Assembly (NCBI GenBank): GCA_012861695.1
Contig: JAAOOA010000543.1
Location: forward strand, 129,501 to 193,500
From: Trematomus loennbergii
Taxonomy: Eukaryota; Chordata; Actinopteri; Perciformes; Nototheniidae
DNA: 64,000 nucleotides
Reading direction: 5' to 3'
The translations under genes were made by a program, and so were the position numbers. This document shows, in pieces, positions 10,856 to 22,840 of the stretch. Below the pieces are notes generated by a model. The model was not told the origin of the DNA and ran no database searches. It saw only the letters and a program-made list of their open reading frames with translations. The first letter of the stretch is position 1, and every line of letters begins with the position of its first letter.

Positions 10856-12000
10856 TATAGAGTCCTTTCAGTGTATATCTTTGTTATACAGTGTAACTCA
10901 ATGAGAGATGATTACTCCTTTGATGTCCTTCTTTCTGCATGTGCTTGAAAACAAAAGCTTTTGCATGCAGACATATATAGACTTGGTAAACCCCACTTGT
11001 GCTTTTCATGTCAAAAATGAACAGCTTTTTAAAGCTTCCCAAACAAATACATAGGAGAATGTTTTGAACAATGTTTTGATCAACATGTTATCCAATAAAA
11101 CCCATGTACACAGCGTACATTTCCAAACATACAGAAGTGGGCTTGGAAAGCTCAAAATGCACTGAGGTACAGGTGCTAGAAAAACCAAACAAACAGATGC
11201 ACAGCAAACATTAAAAGAGTAATACAAAAAAAGCTAAATGATTATAATAAAATATAACCCAAGCTTTGAGTCTCGAACCATTCACAATACGTTTGTTAAT
11301 GGTTCCTATACGTTTAACCTGTATCTTATGTGCAATTTTAATTCTGACTTTTTATTTCTGTTGGTGTCTTTCTTTCTTTCTTGCAGTGGAAGCGACTGGT
11401 CTAAAAACCTGGGTTCCAGTGACAGTGAGTTGTTTTCTGTTTTAAAAACAAACAAAAAAGCATCCTTTATGTGTTCAAAATGTCTGTGGTTGAAAATAGG
11501 CATGTGCCTTTTGACCACCCCACGTGTGTGTTCCTACTGTGGCAGCATGTAAACATTTCTGCTGTGAAAACATCCAACATTGATTTGAATTGTATACAGT
11601 GTGAGCGTTAGGAAGCTCTTTCCAAAGTATGGAGGAATGATGAGAAACTGAACTGTTTCAGTGTAGTTCTCTCACGACTCTCTCCTCACAATCAGATTGG
11701 TAAAAGGCTTGAAGCGAACACATACAGTTTCTAGTGAATCGAGAATAATGTACAACTGTTGTTGGATAACTGGCTGAACAGGATTCCAAATCTTTTGCAT
11801 CATGGATCCAAGGATGGCAGTTGGAACACACCCCATGTGGTATGTTCTCTAAAAACACCAGAACAAAGGAACATGCACATATCTTAAAGTTAAGAGATAG
11901 AAGTACAGGAAGTACTGCATCCATCAAGTGAAATATGTAACGTGAGTCATGTCTGCCTCTCTGCAGTGAGTCGATCATTTATCCACCTCCAGGAGAAAGG
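10856..12000 (+). pseudogene. ASC/PYCARD-like gene copy C, intron 1 / linker exon / intron 2 fragment
   Basis: The stretch aligns with 27700-28570 of copy D: cagtgtaactcaatgagaga matches after the PYD, the linker exon matches, and gtacaactgttgttggataa matches in intron 2. The linker exon lies at 11387-11424, after a good acceptor (tttctttcttgcag) and before GTGAGT. It is 38 bases, against 45 in copy D with the same donor, so 7 bases are missing and the phase is lost. No PYD or CARD exon flanks it. It is a dead duplicate. Confidence 0.65.
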
Positions 12001-12465
12001 GATTGTTTTCTTTTGGGATTATGCACAAACATAATATAAGTCTTTATTTATATATCACTGTTCTTTACACTGTTAAAAATAGGAATCATAAAAACAGAGG
12101 AGGATGAAACACATGACAGCCCGCCTGGCACGTAACATTAACAAAAACAAAGTACATAGGAGCATGGGACCATTGTTTTAAGATGTACTTGAAAGAAAAG
12201 ATGAACAACCAAATCGTGAAGCTTTGAATCATAAGTGATCTCATGCCCAAAGCCAAGCTCCAGGTTTAGCAAGCCACTCACAGCATGCCTGTTAATGTGT
12301 CCGACATTCAACCTGTGTTTCAAGTTATTATTCTGTCTCATTTCTTACTCAGTATCTTAATGCTGTGGTTTTATTCAGACTGATTACAGAACCTAATCGT
12401 TTGTAGATCATTGAACTCTAAATGTCTGCTTGCAGATCAATTAGTGACACATTTACAATATTTAA
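12001..12465. other. Diverged intron-like sequence
   Basis: AT-rich. A short match (atctcatgcccaaagccaag) resembles copy D intron 1 near 27990, so this may be another decayed piece of the ASC-like gene. No coding signal is seen. Confidence 0.3.
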
Positions 12466-12661
12466 TTTGAATGGCTATTCCTGCCATTCTAACACGAAAG
12501 CTTCATGTAGGCCCATATGCTACAGCAGCTAAAGGGATTCATTCATATTGATAAACTACGTAGGCCTACTTAAATCCATGTAGTTAATGTTATCCAATAT
12601 TACTCTTTTTCTAATAGAGTTTAGAGCCTGGATATCTGGACACAAAAAGATCCCTCCTAAC

Positions 12662-12892
12662 CTAAATGATATTATCAATCAAGTCATCAGTTTGCTTTTT
12701 CACGGTCAGTGTCTCTGCCTCGTCGTTACAGGCATCTAGATTCTGCCTCAGTTTATCCAGAACCACTGCTAGAGCTCTGCGTTTGGTGAAGGTAGAATCC
12801 TGTGGTCTGAAACCAGGAGGTCTATGTCTGCGTAATACTTCCCTCCACATCCCTGTAGCTCTAACCGGTGGGTTTGCAGCCCATGAACACAT
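12662..12892 (-). other. Unknown coding-like segment, copy 2 (longest version)
   Basis: A 76-codon frame reads MCSWAANPPVRATGMWREVL, then RRHRPPGFRPQDS, joined to the TFTKRRALAVVLDKLRQNLD segment also found at 10706-10838. The frame before the methionine is open for a short way (RTANKQAFEKQAD) and then broken by a stop. The peptide is unrecognised. Three copies keep the last 43 codons in frame, which argues for a real ancestral exon. It could equally be a recent repeat with no function. Confidence 0.4.
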
Positions 12893-12910
12893 TTTAAAAG
12901 CTCCGTTTTA

Positions 12911-13134
12911 ATCAGCTTGTTTCTCAAAAGCCTGTTTGTTGGCAGTGCGAACCAATTTTCATCTGCATGCAGCGTCTTCTTTGTAACATTCCAAGTTTCA
13001 CTGTAGCCGCTTTCACACCAAGTACTTAGCGGTTATAAAGTGTTGAAGCGCTCAAATTCGAAACTGTTTCAACCTGTCACCTGTCAGAATGGAGACGAGG
13101 CAGTGCATTGAATCGCGTGATTGGACCGCGAACC
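12911..13134. other. Repeat fragment, shares the left end of the element at 24826
   Basis: The sequence agcgtcttctttgtaacatt through gccgctttcacaccaagtac at 12969-13029 is nearly the same as 24792-24852, the left flank and end of the Harbinger-like element. Only this end is present here. Confidence 0.5.
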
Positions 13135-15670
13135 CAACCCGGTATCACGGCAAGACGTGAACATGTGACGATCTACCATGCTGGGAGACGTGAATATGTC
13201 ACGGTTTCGTCCCTTCAAACGTGACAGTTACACGGTATTGTTAACATGGCCCAACCAGTGAGAAATACCCGGAAGTGCCAAGCAAATGGTCTACCGCGCC
13301 TATTGGTCGGTTTTTATTGTCAAAATGAGATGTTTTTAATTAATGTTTTAATCGTCATACTCGATTTCGCCGATTTTCTTGTGGCCCTAGCTGGTCGACA
13401 CCTCTTTTAGCAGAAACAAAGGCTACATTAATGTATTAAATCCATGTTAATCCATGTGTGTGGATCATAGATAACAAGTCTGACAAACAGGAAGCACTGA
13501 AAACGTGACGTGGATCATAAATATATCAGCAATTAAACAACATCTTACATTTCTTTTCACACAATACGTCTCCTTGCAGTATCAATACTAATTCGGCTGA
13601 CTTTATTATTTGATCCAATTGGTAGATAGGTTATATTTACACCATAACCGTGCACAGCTGATAGAAAAGGACTTGTCGTTTTAAAGATATTACTGATTTT
13701 CTTTGAATATAAGAATGTAAATACTGAGTTGAGAGAATAGTCAGGGGATTTGGGTGATGGGAGACACATCTATGGATTCAGAATGTCAATAGCTTACTGT
13801 TAAATAACGGATATACCTTTCTGTCTGTGATGTTTTACAAATCAGATATTAGAAGTAAAAACATGTGAAATAATATAGCAATATCCTGTACAATTATGTG
13901 AAAAACATGAATAAAACTACACATCTTCAGATGTTATACATACACAAGTGTCCTACACTAATAATACAAAGTTATTATGGCTGTGTGTACCTTGTGTGCA
14001 CCGCCTAGTGGTTAAAGCACGTTATTGAATTAGTTGTGTATATGATATGTCAATGAACCTTAGAAAATCTTGAAATCTTGAAAGGGATGTGCAAAATAGC
14101 CATTATATACAGTCTTTAATTAACTATTAGTAGAGAATAACGAGTAATGAATATAGTTTATAAGGATCTGCAGATAAATGTTTAGTCTTCTCAAGCAGCA
14201 ACTATCTAATATCTCTCCTGATTGTTGGCACTTGACAATCACCTTTCCCTGAATTTTACTCAGGTGTAACTAAAGCCTGATTTAAGGGTTGTTTATATTT
14301 CACATCATTAATCAGAATCTGCAAAGTAACTAAAATAAATGTAGTGGAGTAAAAATACCAGGTTAACCTCTGAATTGTAGTGGAGTAGGATTGCTGTTTT
14401 GTTTAGTAATGGATATTGAATATGGAATAAAGGTTTTGACAAGACCTGGTGTAACAATAATCAAAAAGGACATTAAAAGAGCTCCAGATGTCAATGATCT
14501 AAACAAAACAGCACACCTGAAATGTATATTTAAATACTTTATTAAGGGCAGTGAATTAGTTTTTTCTGTATGTTTTTCAAATCAGTGTTATACAGTAAGT
14601 GTCATAGACAGTGTTACATTGCTATTATTATCCTTAAAATATATGTAAAACAAAACCACTTATGATCTTTTTATTTGAGTGGTTTACTAATGACAGTTAA
14701 TTCTGTTTTTGCTATTGATGGTTTCATTTTTGTGAAAAATAATAAAATAATAAAATGCAATAACGTGCTTTAACCAGTAGGTGTCCCTTTCTATCAGCTG
14801 TGCACCGTTATGGTGTAAATATAACCTATCTACCAATTGGATCAAATATAAAAGTCAGCCGAATTAGTATTGATACTGCAAGGAGACGTATTGTGTGAAA
14901 AGAAATGTAAGATGTTGTTTAATTGCTGATATATTTATGATCCACGTCACGTTTTCAGTTTTGGCGGCAGTGCTTCCTGTTTGTCCAGAAGTCTTCTCAT
15001 CAGGGCTCTATAAATACAGAACTACGGCAGATATGTCATATTTAATGCAGCCGAACCGTGTATTACAATGCCGTTATGTGATGACCTCCAAAGAGAAAAG
15101 CAAGCACACTCGGAATAAAGTATTATTTATTTTTTTTAAATGTTTTCGGATTTCACATCGCATAAACACCATTTCCCAACGTGCATTGCGGCTAAACCAT
15201 CGAATCACCGAGCTGAGGACCTTGCCTACGTCTGTTTCCGGTATTTTTTATGACGTTTGATTTTGTTATACACACATTCCTTCACATTTAAATTTAATTT
15301 ACATTAAAGTATTTCGTGAGGCCTTCTAAAATGTTTTTAAATATAACTACGGTTCTAGTTGAAGAGTTTGTAAATTAACATGAACCGAAGCTGTTGCCTG
15401 GCAACGCAATCGCACAACGTCACGTCCGTTAATTCCACATCCACACACATGGATTAACATCGATTTAATACATTAATGTAGCCTTTGTTTCTGCTAAAAG
15501 AGGTGTCGACCAGCTGGGGCAACAAGAAAATCGGCGAAATCGAGTGTGACTATTAAAAAATAAATTGAAAACATCTAATTTTGACAATAAAAACCGACCA
15601 ATAGTCTTGGTATAGCATTTGCTTGGCACTTCCGGGTATTTCTCCACGTCTTGCCGTGATACCGGGGTTG
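13135..15670. mobile_element. TIR DNA element, copy 2, composite with inverted internal segment (2.5 kb)
   Basis: The same 25-bp ends as copy 1 (13135-13159 and 15645-15670, the right one with one extra G). From about 13860 to the right end it is colinear with 7193-8983. The left 13,260-13,670 is instead the reverse complement of the right part of the element (for example gaaatacccggaagtgccaa), with an internal deletion and about 110 extra bases after the TIR. It looks like two element copies fused head to head. Confidence 0.75.
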
Positions 15671-16690
15671 CGGTCGAATAGTCCATTTAGCTTAGGAACC
15701 TTCCTAACGGAGTGAAATGACCCGGAAGTCCCTCAGTGGCAGCCATGATAAGTGCCGTTCGAATTCTCTAAATTAAAAGGAAAGGAGGTTTCAAACTTCC
15801 TTTATAACCTCCTTTAGCTTAGGAACCACTGGACCTCCCTCACCGAAAGGAGAGGAGAAAATGCTGGCCCACAATGCCTTGCGGCCGCGGCATTTGCCGT
15901 CACACAACAGTCGGCCGTTCACGGAAACAATCGATGATGAACGAGAAATGATATCATGAAAGTTACGGTTCAAAACGTATGTGGTAAGTTGCCAAAGTGC
16001 TTTGTTTTGAACGTTCATCAGTATTATAATCAAAAAGAGAATATGAACGTTAGTTTTTACTGAAATGATCAAATAAAGTCAACATTTCACAGTCTTTAGT
16101 GAGCTGTGTGGGGTTTGTTCAACTTTTAAAAGATGTTTGAATGGTGATATACACAGTGATAGATGTTAAGGACTAACGTTTATAATAAATACATTTGTAT
16201 TGATTTTAAGATCTTTTCATACACTCGTATTGGGATCATTTGTATTAATGTGGACCGGAGGGAGAGGTGACGAGCATAAGTTTCACTTTCTTTTTTTATT
16301 TCAATTCCAACTTTGGTCATGAAGAATATGTTTCTCTGTTGTCCCCGTTCATAAAGCATAACAGCATCAGAGCACGGTGCAGAGTCTCTAGATGAGTTTA
16401 CAGTAGTCCCTCGTTCTTATTAAACATCCATGTTGTAGTCCGCTGTATAGAAAACTGTAGTTTCCCCACAGCAGCGCGACATTTATGACCTCCGCTGGCG
16501 CATCATAAACACGTCGGATAGTGAAAGTGCAGTCGATTCTCTAAAGTACCGCAGTCTCTTCTCCTAAGTCCTTTTGAATTCTCCTATCCACTATTCCTTA
16601 ACCCCGTGACGTTTCACTCCGAGGTCAAGGAAAGACGATAGGGTTAGAACTTAGGAGCTGTTTTTTTGGAGTATTCGACCGCAACCCAGG
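15671..16690. mobile_element. TIR element inserted between TIR copy 2 and the LTR (about 1.0 kb)
   Basis: The paralogous junction at 8983/8984 lacks this segment. The ends are inverted repeats: GTTGCGGTCGAATA at the left and TATTCGACCGCAAC at the right. Subterminal cttaggaacc and aacttaggagc motifs also mirror each other. There is no coding sequence. A clean target duplication cannot be read because the flanks differ. Confidence 0.65.
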
Positions 16691-17007
16691 TTCGCAAACC
16701 AGTCAAGTGATTCATTCAGGCAATGAAGCAGTTGCTGCTTCGGACGTCATATGTCACGTGATTTGAACCAAGCTTCGAAGCAGTGCTTCTATTGAATAGG
16801 AAGTCCAGGGTTTGAAGCACGTATCGAAGCTTCAGTGTCAAACTGCCATCACTAGGGGGTACTGTCATGTCTCGGAAGATTATTTAAGTTTGTTTTGTTC
16901 TGTCTTTGTGTTGTTTCGTGTCTTCCTGGTTAATTTGGAAAAGTAACTCTCCCTATCTTTTGAGTTCTCTGTGCGCCCCGCCCCCGTGTGTCACTGTGTC
17001 TGTGATT

Positions 17008-18235
17008 AGGCTTGTTTGAGACGAGCTGCGGCTCGCCTCGAAAGTAGACGAGAATAGCCGATCGCAGCCGGGGGAGGTCTCAAAAAGTTCGCCTGAAGTC
17101 AGACAGCTCGGAGTTGGCTTCTTCTTTTCTTCTTCTTCTCTCGGTTTTTTGGCGAATTTCAAACAACTTTAAGGTGCATACCGCCACCTCCGGAGTCGGC
17201 TTGACTCGGTTTGCATTTATAAATGCACACGGCATCTATTGCACGTCTGTCCGTCCTGGGAGAGGGATCCCTCCTCTGTTGCTCTCCTGAGGTTTCTCCC
17301 ATTTCCCCTTTAAACTGTGGGTTTTTCTCTGGAAGTGTTTCCTATGATGTGAAACGTAAGGACAGAGGGTGTCGTATTGTCATACTGATATTCTGTACAA
17401 ACTGTGAAGTCCACTGAGACAAATGTAACATTTGTGATATTGGGCTATATAAATAAACATTGATTGATTGATTGATAAAGAATGGACAAATGTGTTTAAT
17501 CGTTAATGTCAGATATGTACTAAGTAAATACATTTGTTCCTGCTCAAGATTAGATTCAACTTTATTGATATTGCACAGATTACAGGTACTGAGACAACGA
17601 AATGCAGTTTAGCTTCTAACCAGGAGTGCATAAAGCAGTAAAGTGAAAAGTAATGTACACAATCTACAGAAAAAATATAGAATGATTGAATGATGAATAA
17701 ACAGTGAGGGGTATGAATACACTAGATACACAGTAGCCTAGCCTAGTATGAACAGTGTGTTGTATGAATATGCTAAGATATATAAAGTATGACAACGGTA
17801 AGCAGTGCAAGTATAGTATAAATATATAGATATTAATTTAATGATGATAAGCATTGTGGAACAATGATGAAAAATGTGAATGGAAGTGGCGACGTAAAAC
17901 TGACACAAAACAACAACACACTTTTGCCGAGCCAATGGAGAGTTTCATCTCCAGCACGGGGTAAAACCCACCAATGAGCGCTCAGCTCGAGATACCAGCA
18001 AGTCGTTTCCCATCAAGCATTTCGCTTCCGCAGCCCGTGGAGAGAAACTGCGCCGCCGCGCCGCGCCTCGCTCTCAAGTCTGCGGGCGTCTTTGTCCCGC
18101 GAGATTTCAACGTCTCATGTAGGCGAGCCTCCAGAGCAAGTCGGACAAAATGACTAACCATCATGCAACGCACTAGCAAGACGTTGATCGCAATTGCGCA
18201 GGTCTGCGCAGGTCTCGCTTGTCTCAAACAAGCCT
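17008..18235. mobile_element. TIR element nested in LTR copy 2 (1.2 kb)
   Basis: The ends are AGGCTTGTTTGAGACGAGC and its inverse CTTGTCTCAAACAAGCCT. The interior holds two older repeats. One is a LINE-like tail at 17240-17480, ending gatattgggctatataaata and TTGA repeats. The other is an antisense repeat at 17550-17900, starting gattcaactttattgatatt. I see no transposase. Superfamily unassigned. Confidence 0.7.
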
Positions 18236-18298
18236 GTTGTCTACCCGGTCCTGATTGTGTCCACCTGTGGCCCCTCACCTCGTGTATATATTGTCCTA

Positions 18299-19369
18299 GG
18301 GTGTTTCTCAATCGCGAGTACACTTGCTTGGTAGCACATGTCTGCTGAGCATCTTGCTTCAGAAGCGAGTCAAGAATACCATTAACCATTAACAAACGTA
18401 TTGTGAATGGTTCTAGACTCAAAGCTTGGGTTATATTTATTATAATCATTTAGCTTTTTTTGTATTACTCTTTTAATGTTTGCTGTGCATCTGTTTGTTT
18501 GGTTTTTCTAGCACCTGTACCTCAGTGCATTTTGAGCTTTCCAAGCCCACTTCTGTATGTTTGGAAATGTACGCTGTGTACATGGGTTTTATTGTATAAC
18601 ATGTTGATCAAAACATTGTTCAAAACATTCTCCTATGTATTTGTTTGGGAAGCTTTAAAAAGCTGTTCATTTTGACATGAAAAGCACAAGTGGGGTTTAC
18701 CAAGTCTATATATGTCTGCATGCAAAAGCTTTTGTTTTCAAGCACATGCAGAAAGAAGGACATCAAAGGAGTAATCATCTCTCATTGAGTTACACTGTAT
18801 AAAAAGATATACACTGAAAGGACTCTATAGGAAACAAGTGGGGCTCTACCTTCACCAAACACAGAGCTCTAGCAGTGGTTCTGGATAAACTGAGGCAGAA
18901 TCTAGATGCCTGTAACGACGAGGCAGAGACACTGACCGTGAAAAAGCAAACTGATGACTTGATTGATAATGTCATTTAGGTTAGGATGGGATCTTTTTGT
19001 GTCCAGATATCCAGGCTCTAAACTCTAGAATGGCAGGAATAGCCATTCAAAGTTTTGTTTGAAGAGCATTTTCTGTATCATGTGGAACACGCTAGCAAGT
19101 GTGCAGGTGTGCGTCATATGAGGGCCCCGCCTCTTACATCTTCCGCCACGGATTTGGGGAAATTGGTCCGTGCGCAAAGCATTGTGGGGATTTTAAGACC
19201 GCGGAGTCTACTCATGTGCAGCCTCGATATTTCTCCAAACGGAGTACGCCGGGCTCGGTAGATTTCCAAGTATGCTGGAGATTGGAACAGTACTTCGGCG
19301 GCACTCGATGACGTAGTATGCTTGAAATAGTGGCTCTGAAGCAGCTTTACTCGCAATTGAGAAACACCC
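18299..19369. mobile_element. TIR element nested in LTR copy 2, carrying a captured locus fragment (1.07 kb)
   Basis: The ends are GGGTGTTTCTCAATCGCGAG and its inverse CTCGCAATTGAGAAACACCC. The flanks read as a 3-bp duplication CTA, or as a 5-bp CCTAG if the ends start GGTG. GGG ends with a 3-bp site suit PIF/Harbinger, but this is not proven. Bases 18385-19085 are the reverse complement of about 10470-11305, including the unknown ORF and the ASC-like copy C intron sequence. That is a transduplicated host fragment. Confidence 0.75.
18848..18978 (+). other. Unknown coding-like segment, copy 3 (inside the nested element)
   Basis: The same peptide as at 12662-12892 and 10706-10838, here on the plus strand: HRALAVVLDKLRQNLDACND, then EAETLTVKKQTDDLIDNVI and a stop. 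Two residues differ from copy 2. It sits wholly inside the TIR element at 18299-19369. Confidence 0.4.
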
Positions 19370-19632
19370 CTAGTCTCCCTTTTTCTTGTGCCAGTTCGTC
19401 TTCTTATGTCACGTAGACTACGAGCATCTGGAGCCAAGCCAGGATCATTGATTTGCCCAGTGCCTTTTCCTCTAGTGAGTGTTTTTGTTTTTTCCATACC
19501 TTAAGTGACGTTTTTTTTCTCTATCGAGTGATCTTTTGTTTGAAACCTTGTATACTGTGCCAAACCCAGTGAAGGACCTTATTTTGTGTCGAGTTTTGCG
19601 TTTGGGTTCATGCTTCAGAGTTCGGTTTGACA

Positions 19633-19990
19633 AGGGGCTGATCACTTACCAAACCAGGTAGCCTACTTCTACAATCTTTTAATGATCATCCAGAATGTGC
19701 TCATTTTGGCTTTGATGATGAGGGTTAATGTGTACATACAGCTCAAAGAAGTGAATTATGTGGAACATTCAACTGTTTACCTTGTCGCATTAAAGTGTTT
19801 AATGAAATCAAAGCCATTGTTGATAATGATCTGTATTGTCTCTCTATTTCCTCATCTTCCACACGTTCGCAACATCAATTGAATAAAACAAGCAGGTCTC
19901 CATGTAAATGAAGTTGTCTTTATATACTGTAGGTGTATGAGGCCCTGACACATGTATGCACCTCTACATGAACAAATCCCTAAAAAGCCG
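19633..19990. repeat. Duplicated flank of the LTR (partner 10122-10507)
   Basis: Near-identical to 10122-10507 and marks the right end of the tandem duplication. Similarity stops near 19990 (taaaaagccgcctgcaacca). Confidence 0.85.
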
Positions 19991-20440
19991 CCTGCAACCA
20001 GGCCTGGAAGAATACTTCCTGGCATTAGGCATGTTAGTATATTAGGCCAATCGGGTTAGGCCCTACTGGCCCACTCCCTCAATAGGGAAGTCACTTTTTG
20101 GGAAGAGGTGTTTAATTTCACAGATCTGACTTGATTGTTGTTGTGATGGCTGAAGGAAGAGGGACGGGGGAGGAAAATTCAGAGGGTGAAGAAGCAGAAA
20201 GATAACTTGTTTGTAAAACGGACAGCACGTCAGTTTCAGGAAAGATGACACCGGTTTTATGCATGACATGCCAAATATCCTGAAGCCCTACAGAAAAAGG
20301 TACAAGTATATTGTGTTGAAAATATCGCAAAAAGTCGTAATATTGTATAATGTATTAGTTGCATGTTGTATTTTGATAAAAATCACTGTGTAGTTTTTCA
20401 AAAATATAATGGAAAAAAGGAGAGAAAAACAAATATCACA
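19991..20440. other. No gene seen
   Basis: Low-copy sequence with no coding signal. Includes a purine-rich patch (ggctgaaggaagagggacgg). Confidence 0.4.
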
Positions 20441-20770
20441 GTATGTTGAAAAATATGAAAAACAGTAATGTTGTGTTAAAATAACATGGAAGAAATCAAA
20501 GTAAAGCATCTAAAAACATATATTTAAAAAAGTTATGTTAGTCAAGTCAAGTTATCAAAACCGCATTGTTTCATTGAAACAGTGTTAAAATCACAAACTC
20601 TCCATTTAGAGTTTGATTCTTTAAGAAACTCATTTCATTACAAATTAATGAATATTTTACCAAGTTATAAAGTTTTGCATCCATTAAAGTGTAACTATAA
20701 GTATCTTTGTAGGAGAAAAAACAAAAATCATTTAAGTTATTTCCAGAAAACTGGATTGTCTTACTAGAAA
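20441..20770. repeat. Dispersed AT-rich repeat, copy 1 of 3
   Basis: The unit reads atcacaaactctccatttag, gagtttgattctttaagaa and ttaccaagttataaagtttt. It recurs at 22441-22745 and 22841-23140 in the same orientation. The short frames in it are fortuitous. Confidence 0.85.
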
Positions 20771-20783
20771 ATGCCTTTAAGAG

Positions 20784-21045
20784 TCACAGTCTTAAAGAAA
20801 ATCTGTTCAGAAAAAGTACTACCTTCACTTTTTTAAACTCTTTCTCATAAAAAAGTCCCCTTGATCTCTTCTCCATCATAATCTTTGAATTTGTAAACAG
20901 ATGGTTGACGAGGTATGCGTTCGGACGCCGTAAAAATTCGTCGGTATAACTCTGTTCATATTTTTTATCAAAGACCCCTCTCGCCTTGGAAATTCTTACA
21001 AGTTCCCCCTCCTCAAAGTTCATTTCGTAGCACCTTTCCCCACTG
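20784..21045 (-). pseudogene. Integrase C-terminal fragment, Polinton/Maverick-like (possible)
   Basis: Reading the minus strand from about 21045, the frame gives CYEMNFEEGELVRISKARGV, then FDKKYEQSYTDEF, RRPNAYLVNHL and RGLFYEKEFKKVKVV, with a stop at 20784. The pattern G-x-LVRISK-x-R-x-F-x-K-x-Y, then W/YT-x-E, then a YLV strand, then G-x-FYE-x-E-x-x-KV is what I know from the region after the catalytic core of retrovirus-type integrases in Polintons/Mavericks and related elements. A few residues seem to be missing between TDEF and RRP. The catalytic core is not found next to it, so it is a remnant. Related LTR-element integrases are an alternative. Confidence 0.45.
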
Positions 21046-22440
21046 ATGCTAGTGACCCCCCTTTGTATGCTAATTACCCCTTTGTTCGAGGTGTTATCAC
21101 ATGTAGGTGTGTTCAGTTAAACACTGAGATTTCAACATACTACTCTACAAAATGATTTTTTCATATTCTTTTGACAAACTATACTTGACTTTTTTACGGA
21201 AAATCATGACAAACTTTAATGTGACTTATTCTTAAATTTGCCATACTAAAGTAAGACTTGAAAATACTATATCGTTGTTTTTTAAATTATATTTCAACAT
21301 ATAAAACAGAACTTTTGTTTGTGTTAACATAACATTGACTGGCTTTTCCTTGATCATTTCAACATGAAATGAGTTTTAAATGTAATTATATTTTAATATA
21401 GCATATTGGCGGAGATAATATTTACGGGCCCTTTGAGTAGAATGTTAAAAAGTAAGCTAGTCCCAGACTGTAGGGCCCACTCCTTAGGTTGGCTCCACTT
21501 AGGTTAAATTACTTTAGTTAAAATGAGGACATTCTAAATATGGTTAAAGTGGAGTAATTTGAGTTGTCTGATGCACACAAGCCTGTTTTTTTGTTTGTTT
21601 GCACTGCTGTGTGCACTTAAATTGATGTTGATGGTTAAATTAGTTATTGGTTCAAATGTACTGAGTTCTGAACATGTCATCTAAATGTAGAAATGCCTTG
21701 GGCATATGGTTCTTGTTTAAAAAACAATGCAGCATTTTATTTATTTGTTTGTCCTGCTTTTACAACATACAGTATAAGCACTCCTATGTTGTTGTTGTTG
21801 TTGTAGTACTTTAGCGTATCTGTAGCTATTAACATGATTGCTCATATTTCAAGCCATATTATTCCTGACCCCTTATTTTGGATCAGTTTTCATCAACCAG
21901 CCACCATTCAAAACCGCATACATACATCTGTTTTTTCCCCCTCACAACACGCCTTTTCAGAATTTTAAAAACCCTAAATCTAATTTAGAGAGGACAAATA
22001 AAAGTAGTAGGTGACTTTTTTATAGATCAAGGCTAATTAGATTGACAACAAAAGGGTCTGAGAGTCTCACAGTCTTGTCCTCACAACAGTGTAAAATAAA
22101 TTTGATGCAGCAGTGAGCCAGAGTCATTGCAGTTCATTATGTGTTTGAATATATCAAAATGTTCTAAGAAATGTTTTAAAGCACCCAGGACTCTCATTTT
22201 TGCCAAGACATGACTTAATACACGATGCAAGTTTTAAAGCTTTTGCCTGGAAGTAGCAGATTAAGTGATTTAATGGTGGAGCAGGATTGTTAAGAAACCC
22301 AATTCCTTACAAAGTACTTTATATTCTACCAAGAAAACGAATTCCTTACAAAGTACTATTCTATCAGTTGTAAAGTGTTGCACACTTCAAAGTGTATCTA
22401 AAAGTATCCTAGTAACACAAACAAAAGCAAGGAAGAAAAA
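21046..22440. other. AT-rich, no gene seen
   Basis: No coding signal. At 21066-21110 it holds a segment (cccctttgttcgaggtgtta) that is inverted at about 24638-24672, which may mark the two ends of one old element. A short TTG run is at 21788-21803. Confidence 0.4.
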
Positions 22441-22745
22441 AGAAAAATCAGTAAAGTCATCTAACAAAACATATATTTAAAAAGTAATGTTAGTCAAGTC
22501 AAGTTATCAAAACGGCATTGTTTCATCGAAACAGTGTTAAAATCACAAACTCTCCATTTAGAGTTTGATTCTTTAAGAATCTCAATTCATTACAAATTAA
22601 TGAATATTTTACCAAGTTATAAAGTTTTGCATCCATTAAAGTGTAACTATAAGTATCTTTGTAGGAGAAAAAACGAAAATCATTTAAGTTATTTCCAGAA
22701 AACTGGATTGTCTTACTAAAATCCCAAAGTGCCTTTAAGAGTCAC
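22441..22745. repeat. Dispersed AT-rich repeat, copy 2 of 3
   Basis: Matches 20441-20770 closely, including the caagttatcaaaacggcatt start and the tttaagagtcacagtcttaa end. Confidence 0.85.
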
Positions 22746-22840
22746 AGTCTTAAAGAAAATCTGTTCGTCTTAGTGGGGGTCCTTAGTTTTGGATGATTTG
22801 CTGATTGGGGTGGGACTTATTGCGTTGAATGTCTGTATAT

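Larger units (their letters stand above)
16863..19632 (+). mobile_element. Gypsy-type 3' LTR, copy 2, carrying two nested elements
   Basis: The LTR pieces 16863-17007, 18236-18298 and 19371-19632 match 9153-10121 in order. Two TIR elements split them (17008-18235 and 18299-19369). It carries the empty TTAA site at 16884. The preceding 16691-16862 is the same internal 3' end with polypurine tract as in copy 1. Confidence 0.8.

Noticed and set aside
17982..18449. 155-codon minus-strand frame
   Set aside because: Spans the ends of two nested TIR elements and LTR sequence, so it cannot be an ancestral gene.
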